This document shows, piece after piece, positions 41,701-49,238 of a DNA stretch of 64,000 bases (positions are counted from its first letter, which is position 1; every line of letters begins with the position of its first letter). The translations under genes were made by a program, and so were the position numbers. Where the stretch lies: assembly GCF_000186865.1 (NCBI RefSeq), contig NW_008705562.1:1002398-1066397 (forward strand). The letters are read 5' to 3'. This DNA comes from Aureococcus anophagefferens (Eukaryota; Sar; Pelagophyceae; Pelagomonadales; Pelagomonadaceae). The notes below the pieces were generated by a model. That model searched no databases. It worked only from the letters and a program-made list of their open reading frames with translations, and was not told where the DNA came from.

Positions 41701-42217
41701 GACGGACAAGGACGGCAGCGGCCGCATCGAGTTCGACGAGTTCCGCGCCCTCGTGAGACGGACGCCCGGCGACGCGCTCCACCCGGGCCTCGGCGTCGGC
41801 CGCGACGCGATCTCCGACGGCGAGCTCGGCCAGCTCTGGGCCGCGGTCGACGCGGACCGGAGCGGCTCCGTGCCCGCGCCCGAGTTCAAGGCGTTTTTGG
41901 ATTCGTGCCGCACCTACCTCACGCCCGAGGAGGCGAGCGTCAACGCGTCGGACTTCCTCCGGCTGAGCAAGCGCGCGGCGCCCGCGCCCGCGCCCGCGGC
42001 GCCGCGGCGCCGCGACGACGACGACTACGGCGACGACGACTTCGACCCGGAGGAGAGCGCGGAGGTCGTCGACGACGACGGCGTTTCCGCGCCGAGCATC
42101 CTGTCGTCGCTCATGGCCCTCGACGACAAGCGCCGGTCCGACAAGTTCGCCTACGCCCCGGCCGGCGACGCGAAGCCGCCGGACGACTACGGCGACGACG
42201 ACTTCGAGGACGAGTAA
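35750..42217 (+). CDS. Giant multi-EF-hand calcium-binding protein
   Basis: 2155 residues in one exon. The N-terminal third is basic and charged (RREDEDRRRRRAEDRRH-like) with one weak helix-loop-helix (LFDAADADGAVSWLQF). Two divergent EF-hand pairs follow (MDLNSSGSMEFHEF with DRDRSGSVNAVEF; CDRDRSGRIEWPEF with DNDKLGLINADEF). From residue about 869 there are seven copies of a 172-residue module. Each begins APRTTKQAERMK, includes ARAGWKAPI and SWAKLFF, and holds two loops: DNDGSGRVEFHE and DGDKSGFVTAPE, with the canonical acidic residues at loop positions 1, 3 and 12. That is 18 EF-hand loops in total. The tail is acidic (DYGDDDFDPEES, repeated DYGDDDFEDE). It is likely a calcium-dependent structural protein; its location is unknown as there is no signal peptide. 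Confidence 0.9.
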   Translation: MAKGGKGAFSVYEHAEPPVKALRSRRRAGPKSRGHGGRRPVAPPDEHADQAARAAEAAASRRRLYEEGGGSRASLRVGGGDGPEVLPEQLVEVPAMQTAMVKLSEAAARKGATAMDGDALLDPSTFAGRLRKEFKIRLSPEELGAVLYLFDAADADGAVSWLQFMKVFAHLGRRERERAFEARRDDEDRRRRRAEDRRHDEEARFAPPTSDIDANYDDGDRRRAMDLLQRAAASLAQHRDASSTTTLLNGLRTQGRMNHSEVDRFLKRGLNVKLSPRELGAIYEHLAEPTGGGFVVSTEFVAELLRFGRIGESERKREARSRNRQRSLKKELKAKREAERNRAKAAVKFVLPKIPARPPAPAPEADDGDDAPDGDAPADEASRATATTKSAPAAAPAGGSRHSGLGWKLLSRLHTLSVPRAATVPRPPKPEDFDGVAPGPPSQPSRPPKKARKAPAPRANGQVERLKQYRQEKKDEEARLANEPRNYVPIADKLATHAADRAPEAEGIENHAEAATPELLKHIADELERGLQRVTQGNWMRFFTMMDLNSSGSMEFHEFVSMARNKQYAHPPGLEISKQSVSDDDLRRLWTSADRDRSGSVNAVEFRRFIERVLDDDRPNSAAPAPPSSAEGDARDAPPRRDAAGEKARDYAPVDADEAETLARVAAAIDKAMRSIPDCSWTKIFILCDRDRSGRIEWPEFRNIVRSKRNVSGTGLELGAATISLEEMRLLWARADNDKLGLINADEFALFLRMAVAKTLADYPAAKAAIAYEQNIIVGRSKEQQDKLGRLNFQQASSEHSGSNATTPRSNASSPRNAPSPRHGAPARPAAPQLLDPPREFFASPPSPEKEVRGYVSGAARKPPPAALDAPRTTKQAERMKALRAEEANATDGPTRAGWKAPIADRLAGNDKLADGAHHESGASPELLRSIAARLDAKLQKHAKGSWAKLFFVVDNDGSGRVEFHEFRDLMRNKATHTSNPGLEIGRKEVSDEELSMLWTSLDGDKSGFVTAPEFKKFMLMMKAQYSGEEQKQEIVKTSMDAPRTTKQAERMKELRAKEAAADDGPARAGWKAPIKDKMAGNSKMADGEHHDEEASPELLKSIAARLDAKLQRHAKGSWAKLFFVIDNDGSGRVEFHEFRDLMRNKVTHTSNPGLEIGKKEISDEELNMLWTTVDADKSGFVTAPEFKRFMLMMKEQHSGVEEKQAITRTSMNAPRTTKQAERMKALRAEEANATDGPTRAGWKAPIKDKMAGNSKMADGEHHDDEASPELLKSIAARLDAKLQRHAKGSWAKLFFVIDNDGSGRVEFHEFRDLMRNKATHTSNPGLEISKSEVSDTELSMLWTSLDNDKSGFVTAPEFKKFMLMMKEQHSGVEEKKAITRTSMNAPRTTKQAERMKELRAKEANATDGPTRAGWKAPIKDKMDGNSKMTDGEHHDDEASPELLKSIAARLDAKLQRHAKGSWAKLFFVIDNDGSGRVEFHEFRDLMRNKATHTSNPGLEISKKEVSDDELSMLWTSLDGDKSGFVTAPEFKVFMETVKTHHSGEEEKQVITRTSMNAPRTTKQAERMKALRAEQASATDGPTRAGWKAPIKDRMDGNSKMADGEHHDDEASPELLKSIAARLDAKLQKHAKGSWAKLFFVIDNDGSGRVEFHEFRDLMRNKATDTVNPGLEISKKEVSDDELSMLWTCLDGDKSGFVTAPEFKRFMQKVMAQHAPGEEPTEVVRTSMSAPRTTKQAERMKELRAKEAAADGGPARAGWKAPIKDKLDKNSNFDDGAHHDDEASPEVLAAVARRLEARVRDVAAGSWAKLFFFVDNDGSGRVEFREFRDLIRNRTTDTVFPGLEMGRKEVSDDELSMLWTTLDGDRSGFVTAPEFKAFLGKLTAASGGAEELKQEIVKTSIDAPRTTKQAERMKALRADEAAAAPARAGSKAPIADRLATNSNFDAGTHADEAASPRLLRLVANMLEAAVGRRCKGSWAKLFFATDKDGSGRIEFDEFRALVRRTPGDALHPGLGVGRDAISDGELGQLWAAVDADRSGSVPAPEFKAFLDSCRTYLTPEEASVNASDFLRLSKRAAPAPAPAAPRRRDDDDYGDDDFDPEESAEVVDDDGVSAPSILSSLMALDDKRRSDKFAYAPAGDAKPPDDYGDDDFEDE
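38354..41965 (+). repeat. Seven tandem 516-bp coding repeats
   Basis: Units begin at 38354, 38870, 39386, 39902, 40418, 40934 and 41453. The first five steps are exactly 516 bp and the last is 519. The central units are near-identical in DNA over long stretches, including third positions, while the last two are more diverged. This pattern indicates recent duplication or gene conversion in the centre. The reading frame is kept throughout. Confidence 0.95.
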
Positions 42218-42354
42218 GGGGGTGGGTAGTAGGGATGGTGGGTGAGGGGTGCCGCTCCCAGGAGACTCCCAGGCTCGAGCGTCCGCGAGGCCGTCCCGGT
42301 TCGGCGAGTCCCGGACCAGCGGAGTGGACAAAGACCCGAGCTGATCACGACAAG

Positions 42355-43473
42355 ATGGAGCCGACCAAGCGACAGCGTGGTACGCCGGGGACGTCGGAGG
42401 GCGTTTCCGCCTCCCTCGCACTTCAGTGTTCCGACATTTTACGGAACGTGGCGCTCTCGGAAACGAGCAATCCGGATGTCGAGGCCCTCACCCGGTACGT
42501 CGAGCGCCACGCCGTGCCGGCTCTCGCGAAGCACGTTCTGTACAATTTTTACGGGCGCGTGTCAGAACCGGACGGACAGTATCCCGATAGCGGATACGAC
42601 AATGACGAGGATGGCTTCGCGAATCGATGGGCGTATCGGAGCGACGACGACGACGAGTCCGAAGAGGAAGACGATCCGCTCTTCGCCGACTATCGGCTGC
42701 GCAAGGAGATGAAGTGCTCCATCGACATCTCGAAAGAAGGTTATTTAAAAACCCATGACAATGTTCCTGACCACACGCACTTCACGAGTCGCGAAAATCT
42801 CTTTCCAGGGTTCGCTGGATACGCGGTCGATCCCGCGGACGTTACCTTCGAGGACTACTGCCGCCGGCTGCCGGGCCGGGTACGCGAGACGCTCATAGCG
42901 CTACCTGCGGAGCGCATCCGCAAGATTCGAGTCTATCTCGAGATCGCGCACGGCGTCGACGTCGACGCGCTACCCGAGAACGTCTCGCCGGCGGTGACGA
43001 CGCCGGTGGTTCTGGTGGACGTCTACTACACCGTATCGGCAGGAGTGAGCTCCTCAAAGGTCTGGACGCCTGCCTTTCTGCCGGCCTTCGAGACCGGCGA
43101 CCCGAAGCCCATCACCGCGAGCATCGGCGCTCCGTGCGACGAGATGAGTCGGGATTATCCGCCGAGCATCTCCGATGTCTGTCACTGCCCGCCGGTGTCC
43201 AAGGTCGCCTGCTCGAAGATGCTCGAAGATCTCCAGGCCTCGGTGACTGTGGGCGACTGGTTCCGGGCCCACAAGCACGTCCAGAAGCTTCGAGCCGCCA
43301 GTATTACTCTCGACGTGGTGAAGGAGCTCAAGATGTACGAAGTTGTCGCTCAGCTGTCAAAATTGGACCCAAGAGAAGCGAACAGCTATAACCAGACAAA
43401 GGCCAACCTCAAAAGGGAGGCCACCAGTCTGGAAGCGATCTGGAGAGAGGCCATCGAGACCGGGCGCCTCTAG
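42355..43473 (+). CDS. Uncharacterised acidic protein
   Basis: 372 residues, not recognised. It has a helical N-terminus (ASLALQCSDILRNVALSE; YVERHAVPALAKHVLYNFYG), a strongly acidic loop (SDDDDESEEEDDPLF), and a middle region with DVTFEDYCRRLPGRV and IRKIRVYLEIAHGVDVD. A beta-like part follows (PVVLVDVYYTVSAG), and a C-terminal helical stretch reads TLDVVKELKMYEVVAQL. It has no signal peptide, membrane span or zinc motif. Codon use is less GC-rich than in both neighbours, which may point to a later arrival or weaker bias. The start is the first ATG after a stop-free but unlike leader. It is convergent with the next gene. Confidence 0.65.
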   Translation: MEPTKRQRGTPGTSEGVSASLALQCSDILRNVALSETSNPDVEALTRYVERHAVPALAKHVLYNFYGRVSEPDGQYPDSGYDNDEDGFANRWAYRSDDDDESEEEDDPLFADYRLRKEMKCSIDISKEGYLKTHDNVPDHTHFTSRENLFPGFAGYAVDPADVTFEDYCRRLPGRVRETLIALPAERIRKIRVYLEIAHGVDVDALPENVSPAVTTPVVLVDVYYTVSAGVSSSKVWTPAFLPAFETGDPKPITASIGAPCDEMSRDYPPSISDVCHCPPVSKVACSKMLEDLQASVTVGDWFRAHKHVQKLRAASITLDVVKELKMYEVVAQLSKLDPREANSYNQTKANLKREATSLEAIWREAIETGRL

Positions 43474-43597
43474 ATATTGCGACGCGCGCAACGTAAGATA
43501 CGAAGTCAGCATTGATCTTTAGCAGCCTCGAGAAGCGGGGGCGGCGGGGGGGGGCGGGTCGGGTGTCTGTGCTTGGTCTTCTTGGTCTTGGGCGCCC

Positions 43598-45748
43598 CTA
43601 GCGCCACTTGGGCTGCCAGAGCTCCTGGCCGATGTTCGTCCACCATCGCTGCTGCGCGGTGTGGTGCTTGCTGTAGAGGGGCCTCGGGCTGATCTTCGGC
43701 GTCTTGCCCTTGTTGAGCTGGATTTGGATGCGGAGCTTGGCCTTTTGGTGCTTGAGGACCTGGGCGTTGCTGAGGACGGGCCCGTCGCCGTAGTGGCGGA
43801 ATTTGCCGCTCGCGGTCGCCGCGCGCACGGGCGGCGGCGACGCGCGGCGCGGCGCGGTCGCGGCGCGCGCCTCGTCGGCGGCGATGGCCTTGGTCGCGGC
43901 GCCGACGGCGGCGGCGACGGAGTCGGGCGTCGCGTCGGCCTTCTGGGCCGCGAGGAGCGCGATGCGCGCGGTGACCTCGGCGGCGATCGCGCCGGACGTC
44001 GTCCGCGGCGCGTCGCGCGGCGGGCTCGGCGACCGCTTCCGCGCGAGGGTCCGGCCGCCGCGGATCGCCGACGCCGACTTGGGCCGCGCCCGGGGCGGCG
44101 GCGGCGCGGGCTTCGGCGGCGAGTTGGGCGTCGCCGGGTGGTAGGGACGCTCGAGCGACGGCCGCGGCTCGTGGTTCGGCGCGGGCGCGCCCCACGCGGG
44201 CCGCGGCTCGACGAAGGTCCGCGCCGGCCGCAGCGCCGATGCTGACTTGGGCCGCGGCCGGCGCCGGGGCTCCGGCGAGCTCGGGGGCGCCGCGGGCGCG
44301 GGCGGCGCCGCGTCCGGCGCGTCGGGCGCGTCGACGGCGAAGGGCGGCGGCGACGCCGCGGGCCGCGGGGCGGCGGAAGCCCCCCCCGGGGGCCTGTCCG
44401 CGGCGGCGACGATCTTGTCGTCGACGGCCGTGTAGCCGAGCTCGACGGCGCGCCTCTTCGGGATGGACGACACGCCCCACTCGACGCCGGTCGGATCCTT
44501 CGCGTCGCCGTCGCCGCCGAAGGCCTTGTCGAAGGCGGCGAAGGGCGCGGCGCCCGCCGCGTCCTTGGCCATGGCATCGAAGAGCGACGCCAGGCCGTCG
44601 TCGTCGACGAAGATCATGAGCTGCGCGAGCAGGCGCGCGAACGTCGCCCTGTCGACGGCGTCCGCGCGGCCCGTCGCGGGCCCGTCGCGGCTCGCGCCGC
44701 GGAACCAGCGGCGCACCTTCTGGGGCCCCGTGGCGTACTTGGCCCGGAGCATGCGCGCGGCCTCCTCGGCGCCGACGAGGGGCACCTTGGGCGCGCACGC
44801 GGCGGACTTTTTGGCCTCGTGCTGGCGGCTCAGCCCCGACTGCACGAAGGCGCCCATGTGGCCGTCGGCGAGGAGCCGCGGCCAGAAGTCGGCGTCGAAG
44901 GCGCCGCCGCCGCCCGACGCGAACTTCTCGAGCCGCGCGCGGTACGGGTCCGACGCGTCGCTTCCGTAGCCGGCGACGTCCGGCCCGAAGCCCCGGAGGA
45001 AGCCGCCGTAGTCCACGTCGCCGAACGCGCCGGCCCGGACGTCCTCCAAAAAGGCGGCGAAGTCGTCGTCGTGGAGCTGCAGGTTCAGCTTCGCCAGCGC
45101 GCCGCGGAACGCGGCCGGCGACACCGCGCCGCTCGCCGCGGGATCGGCCGCGGCGAAGAGCTTCCGGAGCGCGCGGACGGCCGCGGGCGCCGCGAGGCGG
45201 TGGGCGAGCTGGCTGCGGATCTGCGCCGGCGTCACGCGCGCGAGGCGCGCGCCCTTGAGCGCCAGCCTGGACCGGTGGCGCTCCTGCGCGGTCCCGTCGA
45301 GCGCGAGCGACGTGAGCGCGGGCGCCGCGGGCGCCGCGCCGTCGCCCGCGCAGCCCGTGCGCGCGAGGAACTTGCGGAAGTCGACGTTGCCCGACGCGTC
45401 CTTGTCGAAGGCCGCCCAGAGGGTGGCGAAGTCCGCGTCCGTCGCGACGACGTTGAACGCCGCGAGCATCCCGCGAAACCGTACCGCGTCGCAGGAGCCC
45501 GCGCAGTCGCGGTCGATGGCGCGGAAGGCGCGCCGCGTCGCGGCGAAGTTGCCCTGGAGCCGCTCGCGCAGCGCGGCGACGACCTTGTCCGGCGTCCAGC
45601 GGAAGCGGCGGTCGACGGCGGCGCGGCCCGTGCCGCTCTGCTCCCGCTTGGCGAGGTAGGCCATGCGCTGCGTGTCCCGGAACTTGAAGATGGGGTCGTC
45701 GGCGATCCCGCCGACGGCGGGCCGCGGCAGCTCCGCCGACACGGCCAT
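43598..45748 (-). CDS. EF-hand protein with disordered Pro-rich tail
   Basis: 716 residues from ATG at 45748. Three regions of EF-hand pairs are visible: AIDRDCAGSCDAVRF with AAFDKDASGNVDFRKF; FAAADPAASGAVSPAAF with EDVRAGAFGDVDYGGF; and later MIFVDDDGLASLFDAM. Only DKDASGNVDFRK is a fully canonical calcium loop; the others lack key acids. The C-terminal half is disordered and holds a duplicated motif, RPKSASALRPARTF and RPKSASAIRGGRTL. It ends with a conserved-looking basic/aromatic stretch (KHQKAKLRIQIQLNKG; QQRWWTNIGQELWQPKW). Proteins with this make-up are common in flagellate algae and are often axonemal, but that is inference. Confidence 0.75.
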   Translation of the reverse strand: MAVSAELPRPAVGGIADDPIFKFRDTQRMAYLAKREQSGTGRAAVDRRFRWTPDKVVAALRERLQGNFAATRRAFRAIDRDCAGSCDAVRFRGMLAAFNVVATDADFATLWAAFDKDASGNVDFRKFLARTGCAGDGAAPAAPALTSLALDGTAQERHRSRLALKGARLARVTPAQIRSQLAHRLAAPAAVRALRKLFAAADPAASGAVSPAAFRGALAKLNLQLHDDDFAAFLEDVRAGAFGDVDYGGFLRGFGPDVAGYGSDASDPYRARLEKFASGGGGAFDADFWPRLLADGHMGAFVQSGLSRQHEAKKSAACAPKVPLVGAEEAARMLRAKYATGPQKVRRWFRGASRDGPATGRADAVDRATFARLLAQLMIFVDDDGLASLFDAMAKDAAGAAPFAAFDKAFGGDGDAKDPTGVEWGVSSIPKRRAVELGYTAVDDKIVAAADRPPGGASAAPRPAASPPPFAVDAPDAPDAAPPAPAAPPSSPEPRRRPRPKSASALRPARTFVEPRPAWGAPAPNHEPRPSLERPYHPATPNSPPKPAPPPPRARPKSASAIRGGRTLARKRSPSPPRDAPRTTSGAIAAEVTARIALLAAQKADATPDSVAAAVGAATKAIAADEARAATAPRRASPPPVRAATASGKFRHYGDGPVLSNAQVLKHQKAKLRIQIQLNKGKTPKISPRPLYSKHHTAQQRWWTNIGQELWQPKWR

Positions 45749-45950
45749 GGCGCGGCGCTGCGGGGCTGGAACGACGCGGAGAGCACCCTCGAGCTGCCCA
45801 GTCGTTTTTCCTGTGCACTGAAGACATGCGATATCTTCAAGGTGCCGCTTGAAGAGCCGGCATGAGCCCAGTCCTTGATCTGTCGTCGTCCGCCGCCGCC
45901 GCCGCGCCGACCGATTGATCTGACTCGCCACCGCCACCGTCCGCGCCGCC
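45749..45950. promoter_or_regulatory. 202-bp divergent spacer
   Basis: This lies between the EF-hand gene ATG (-) and the two-finger protein ATG (+). It contains a less GC-rich centre (CACTGAAGACATGCGATATCTTC region). The EF-hand frame remains open through it, but the first good ATG is at 45748. Confidence 0.4.
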
Positions 45951-46571
45951 ATGTCGGCCTACACGAAGGACAACAAGGTGACGCACGCCGGCGTCGCCGT
46001 CAACAACTGGGCCGGCGACTTCGACTGCTCCGTCTGCCACCGCAAGCGCCTCACGGCGTCGGAGTTCAGCAAGAAGATGCAGGAGAAGAAGCGCCGCGGC
46101 GAGGGCGGCCTCAAGTGCAAGCCCTGCGTCGAGAAGGCGGCCCAGGCCGAGCGCGACGCCGCCGCGGCCAAGGCGGCGGCGGCGCCCGCCGCGCCCGCCG
46201 CGCCCGCGGCCGCCGCGGCCGCCGCGACGCAGGTCTGCTCGGCGTGCGAGCGGGCGCTGCCCGAGTCGTCGTTCACGAAGCCCCAGCTCAAGAAGGGCCC
46301 GGCGAAGCAGCGGTGCCAGCCGTGCATCGCCGCGGCCGACAGGGGCGAGGCCGACGCCGCGGACGCGAAGAAGGCGGCCGCGCTCGCCGAGGCGAAGAAG
46401 GCCGTCAAGGTCGCCGAGGCCACGGGCAGCGCCGCGCAGAAGCTCAAGGCCAACGCCCAGCTCGCCGCGCTCGAGGGCGAGCTCGTCACGGGCCTGAAGC
46501 CCATGGTCATCGGCCGCGGGCGCCGCGGCTCCGGCGGCCGGGGGCGCGGCCGGGGCCGCGGCCGCGCGTAA
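45951..46571 (+). CDS. Two-finger Stc1-like zinc protein with RG-rich tail
   Basis: 206 residues. Two similar CxxC...CxxC units are present: CSVCHRKRLTASEFSKKM with CKPC about 20 residues on, and CSACERALPESSFTKPQL with CQPC. Each has the pattern CxxC, 8-9 residues, F-S/T-K, then CxPC, which matches the Stc1-type finger. In fission yeast Stc1 links the RNAi complex to the heterochromatin methyltransferase complex. An Ala-rich linker and helix (AEAKKAVKVAEATGSAAQKL) lead to a GRGRRGSGGRGRGRGRGRA tail of RNA-binding type. A link to RNA or chromatin is plausible but unproven. The ATG is the first in frame. Confidence 0.68.
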   Translation: MSAYTKDNKVTHAGVAVNNWAGDFDCSVCHRKRLTASEFSKKMQEKKRRGEGGLKCKPCVEKAAQAERDAAAAKAAAAPAAPAAPAAAAAAATQVCSACERALPESSFTKPQLKKGPAKQRCQPCIAAADRGEADAADAKKAAALAEAKKAVKVAEATGSAAQKLKANAQLAALEGELVTGLKPMVIGRGRRGSGGRGRGRGRGRA

Positions 46572-46661
46572 TTCCTCGGTTTTTACGTTTCGACGGGCCG
46601 CGCGCCGTCGTCCGGGGCGTGGTGGGGCTGGCTCGAGTCGAGGAGCCAGGCGAGCTACTGT

Positions 46662-49238
46662 CTACTTTCCCAGCTCCCGGAGCAGCGCGGAGAACGACGG
46701 CCGGACGCGCGGGTCTTCGCTCATCATCCGCGGCAGGAGCCGCTCGAGCCGCGCGGCCGCGGCCCGGTCTTCCGCGACCGCGATGATGTGCGGCAGGATC
46801 CACTCCCGCGCGGCCGCGTCGAAGACGTGGACGCGCCAGTCGAAGGGCGCGCAAGCGCCGTCGACGCAGTCCGACACCTCCGGGCCGCTCAGCAACCGTT
46901 CGCCACACTTGGACAAATCCTTCCGTATGACGTGGTTGCCGCACCCGTTGTGCGCCGAGTCCGTGCGCAGCGCGCAGACGGCCGCGCCCGCGTCGGCGTC
47001 GTCGCTCGGGCAGGGCTGCGCGGCGCCCGGCTGGAGGTAGTAGGTCTTTATGGGCCGCTCCATGCCGATGCCCTCGATATAGATCCGCGCCCTCTTCAGT
47101 TTGTCGGCCTGCTCCGGGTGCCACGTCTTTTTCGTGAAGTGACGGCGCGCGTGCGCGGCGATCGGCCCGGAGTTCGGCGCCGGGCCGTCGACGAGGTAGA
47201 TGTCGCCGTTCGCGTCGAGCGTGAACTGCTCCGGCTTAAAATCCGTCAAGACGAAGCCGCCCCGTTCGCCGAAGCTCCGAAAGCACCGCAGCCACGCCCG
47301 CGCGAGGTCGAGGGGCGCGTCACGCGCCCGCGCGTCGTAGACCTCGGAGTACTTGATCTCGCTCTTCTTGCCGCTGAGATTCAGCGTTCCCCTCCCCGTC
47401 GCCACGGGGCCGCCGCCGTTCGACGTCACCCACACCACGTGCGTCGGCGTCTCGTACGCGCCGAACAGCTTCGGAATGCCCGGCTCGCCCCGGAGGCCCT
47501 CGAGGAACAGGAGCTCGAAGTAGGCGATGTCGCTCGCGCGGTTGCCAAATTCGAACGCGCCTTCGTGGTGGAGCGTCTTGACGACGACGCGTCGGCCGTC
47601 GCGCAGACGCGAGAGCCAGACGTCCTTGTAGCCGCTGTGCGAGAGTACGTGGTCCGTGCGAGTGTCCAGGTCGTCGGGGGAGCGCACGCGCCAGTGGGCG
47701 GGAGGAGGAGCGGAGGCGTTCGTGAGCCAGGCATCGAGGCGCTCGAGGTGGTTTGTGGATTGTCCAGGTCGTCGGGGGAGCGCACGCGCCGGTGCGGATC
47801 GCCCGCTGTTTCCGTCGACGGCCGTCGCGTCGAGCGGCTCCGCGGGAAATCCGCTTCCCAGCAACTCCTCGACGCCGGCGTCGACGGCCGTCGCGTCGAG
47901 CGGCTTCACCGGAAGTCCGCGGGGTACGCCCCGCAGCGACAGCTCGCGCGCGAACAAGGCCATGTGGCTGCACCGCTTCATAGTCGCAGTTGGTTTCAGG
48001 CGACGATGGCCTGGTTTCGGATGGCCTGTGATCGGAACGGCCGGCCAGGGGTTCCCGCACGTCTCGGGCCAGAGGAGCAGGTCCGCGGCCGCCATGCAGT
48101 GGAGCGCGACGAACGGGTGGCCCGCGCCGTGGAAGCTCACGTCGAAGTCGTTTTCGAGGCCGACCGTGCGGCCGTCGACGAGGTGCGACGCGCCGTCGCG
48201 CCGCGCGCCGCCGACGTGTATCCCGACGTCCAAACCCTCGAGGGTCGCGGCGACGGTCTCCGCCGGCGAGTCGCTCAGGATGAGCGCGCGGACGCGGCGC
48301 TCCGGGAGCCGCGCTCGCAACCCCGCGACGACGCGGAGCGCGTTCCGCAGGTGCGCGCCCGCCGCCGTCGACGCGCGGAGGGACTTCCATCCGGGGGTGT
48401 GGATCAGGTCGCCGAGGCGCGCGTGGACGACGACGCGGAGCTCGCCGTCGGCCGCGCCGCAGTCGACCCAGGCGTCGCGGTCGACGGCCGCGTAGGCCTC
48501 GGCGACCGCGCGCCTCCCCCGCGCGGGGTCGTCCGCCGGCGGGAGCGCGTCGAAGCCGAACCACTCGTCGAACGGCGGCGCGACGAAGCACTCGAAGTGG
48601 TCTCGGAACAGCGCGACGCCCGTGGGATAGAGCCGGAACACCTCCGTACCCAATTTTTCTTTTTTTCGAGTCTCCCCGCACCTGTGCTTCTTTTCCTGCC
48701 AAGAGCACGTCGCATTTGCCGTGCAATCTTGCTTGCTGTGTCTTCGTCTGCAGTTTGAAGTAGCAAAAAGATGCGCGTTGAGCCAATCTCGTTCGTGGCA
48801 GTAGAGCGACGGCGCGAAGCCGTCGCCGAGGCCGTCGACGCCGCGCAGGTAGACGCCGCTGTAGCCCACGTACTGCTGGAAGTAGCGCGCGCCCGGGCCC
48901 GGGCTGCGGCGGTCGGCGATCATTTCGACGACGCAGTGTCCGACGTGGCCGAGGCCGGCGGGTTCGCAATTGAGCTTCTTTGTATATATTTCCTGAAAAT
49001 TTTTGAACGACATGATGCGTTCGCCGCAGTCGCTCGGAAAGTAGTTTTTTATTTCGCTGTGTGCGAACGTCGATCCGCGCTCGCAGACGTGCTTCGACAC
49101 GAGGGTAAAGTCGGGCGAGATCACCGGCGCCGCCAGCGCGAGGCGCCACCATGACGTGTTCGACGCGTCTCGCGCGTCCAGCGCGCCGCGCGCCGCCGCC
49201 GCCGCCGCGGCGAAGGCGATCGCGCGGATGAGGCGCAT
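46662..49238 (-). CDS. Secreted glycosyltransferase-like / extracellular-kinase-like fusion protein
   Basis: 858 residues in one frame from ATG at 49238. A signal peptide (MRLIRAIAFAAAAAAARGAL) is followed by a Cys-rich lumenal region (SKHVCERG, YFPSDCGER, CHERDWLNAH, CTANATCSW). Next is a segment like fucosyl/glycosyltransferases: VVVHARLGDLIHTPGWKSL, RVRALILSDSPAETVAATL, FHGAGHPFVALHCMAAADLLLW. The C-terminal 380 residues follow a FAM69/PKDCC-type kinase pattern: HSGYKDVWLSRL, VVVKTL (Lys), ELLFLEGLRGEPGIPKLFG, FVLTDFKPEQF (catalytic-loop-like) and IYLVDGPAP (DxG-like). Both parts act in the ER/Golgi lumen, so one protein may modify and phosphorylate glycoproteins. DNA between the two parts carries short internal duplications (47665/47762 and 47816/47880). 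No intron is required despite lower-GC patches. Confidence 0.65.
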   Translation of the reverse strand: MRLIRAIAFAAAAAAARGALDARDASNTSWWRLALAAPVISPDFTLVSKHVCERGSTFAHSEIKNYFPSDCGERIMSFKNFQEIYTKKLNCEPAGLGHVGHCVVEMIADRRSPGPGARYFQQYVGYSGVYLRGVDGLGDGFAPSLYCHERDWLNAHLFATSNCRRRHSKQDCTANATCSWQEKKHRCGETRKKEKLGTEVFRLYPTGVALFRDHFECFVAPPFDEWFGFDALPPADDPARGRRAVAEAYAAVDRDAWVDCGAADGELRVVVHARLGDLIHTPGWKSLRASTAAGAHLRNALRVVAGLRARLPERRVRALILSDSPAETVAATLEGLDVGIHVGGARRDGASHLVDGRTVGLENDFDVSFHGAGHPFVALHCMAAADLLLWPETCGNPWPAVPITGHPKPGHRRLKPTATMKRCSHMALFARELSLRGVPRGLPVKPLDATAVDAGVEELLGSGFPAEPLDATAVDGNSGRSAPARALPRRPGQSTNHLERLDAWLTNASAPPPAHWRVRSPDDLDTRTDHVLSHSGYKDVWLSRLRDGRRVVVKTLHHEGAFEFGNRASDIAYFELLFLEGLRGEPGIPKLFGAYETPTHVVWVTSNGGGPVATGRGTLNLSGKKSEIKYSEVYDARARDAPLDLARAWLRCFRSFGERGGFVLTDFKPEQFTLDANGDIYLVDGPAPNSGPIAAHARRHFTKKTWHPEQADKLKRARIYIEGIGMERPIKTYYLQPGAAQPCPSDDADAGAAVCALRTDSAHNGCGNHVIRKDLSKCGERLLSGPEVSDCVDGACAPFDWRVHVFDAAAREWILPHIIAVAEDRAAAARLERLLPRMMSEDPRVRPSFSALLRELGK
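47660..47905 (-). repeat. Nested short duplications at the transferase-kinase junction
   Basis: GTCCAGGTCGTCGGGGGAGC followed by GCACGCGCC occurs at about 47667 and 47763. CGACGGCCGTCGCGTCGAGC followed by GGCT occurs at about 47816 and 47880. They lie where the transferase-like part meets the kinase-like part and encode LDATAVD twice. Confidence 0.8.

Noticed and set aside
35729..41913. Very long antisense open frames (up to 1636 codons) opposite the EF-hand gene
   Set aside because: They mirror the tandem repeats and GC-rich codon use, give monotonous Leu/Arg or Ser-rich sequence and match no family, while the plus strand has canonical EF-hand loops.
38354..41965. CRISPR-like regular spacing of repeats
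   Set aside because: The units are 516-bp coding repeats without short direct repeats and unique spacers, and the organism is a eukaryote.
48640..49070. Low-GC patches in the transferase-kinase gene as introns
   Set aside because: The frame stays open through them and encodes a regular Cys-rich lumenal region; removing them is not needed.
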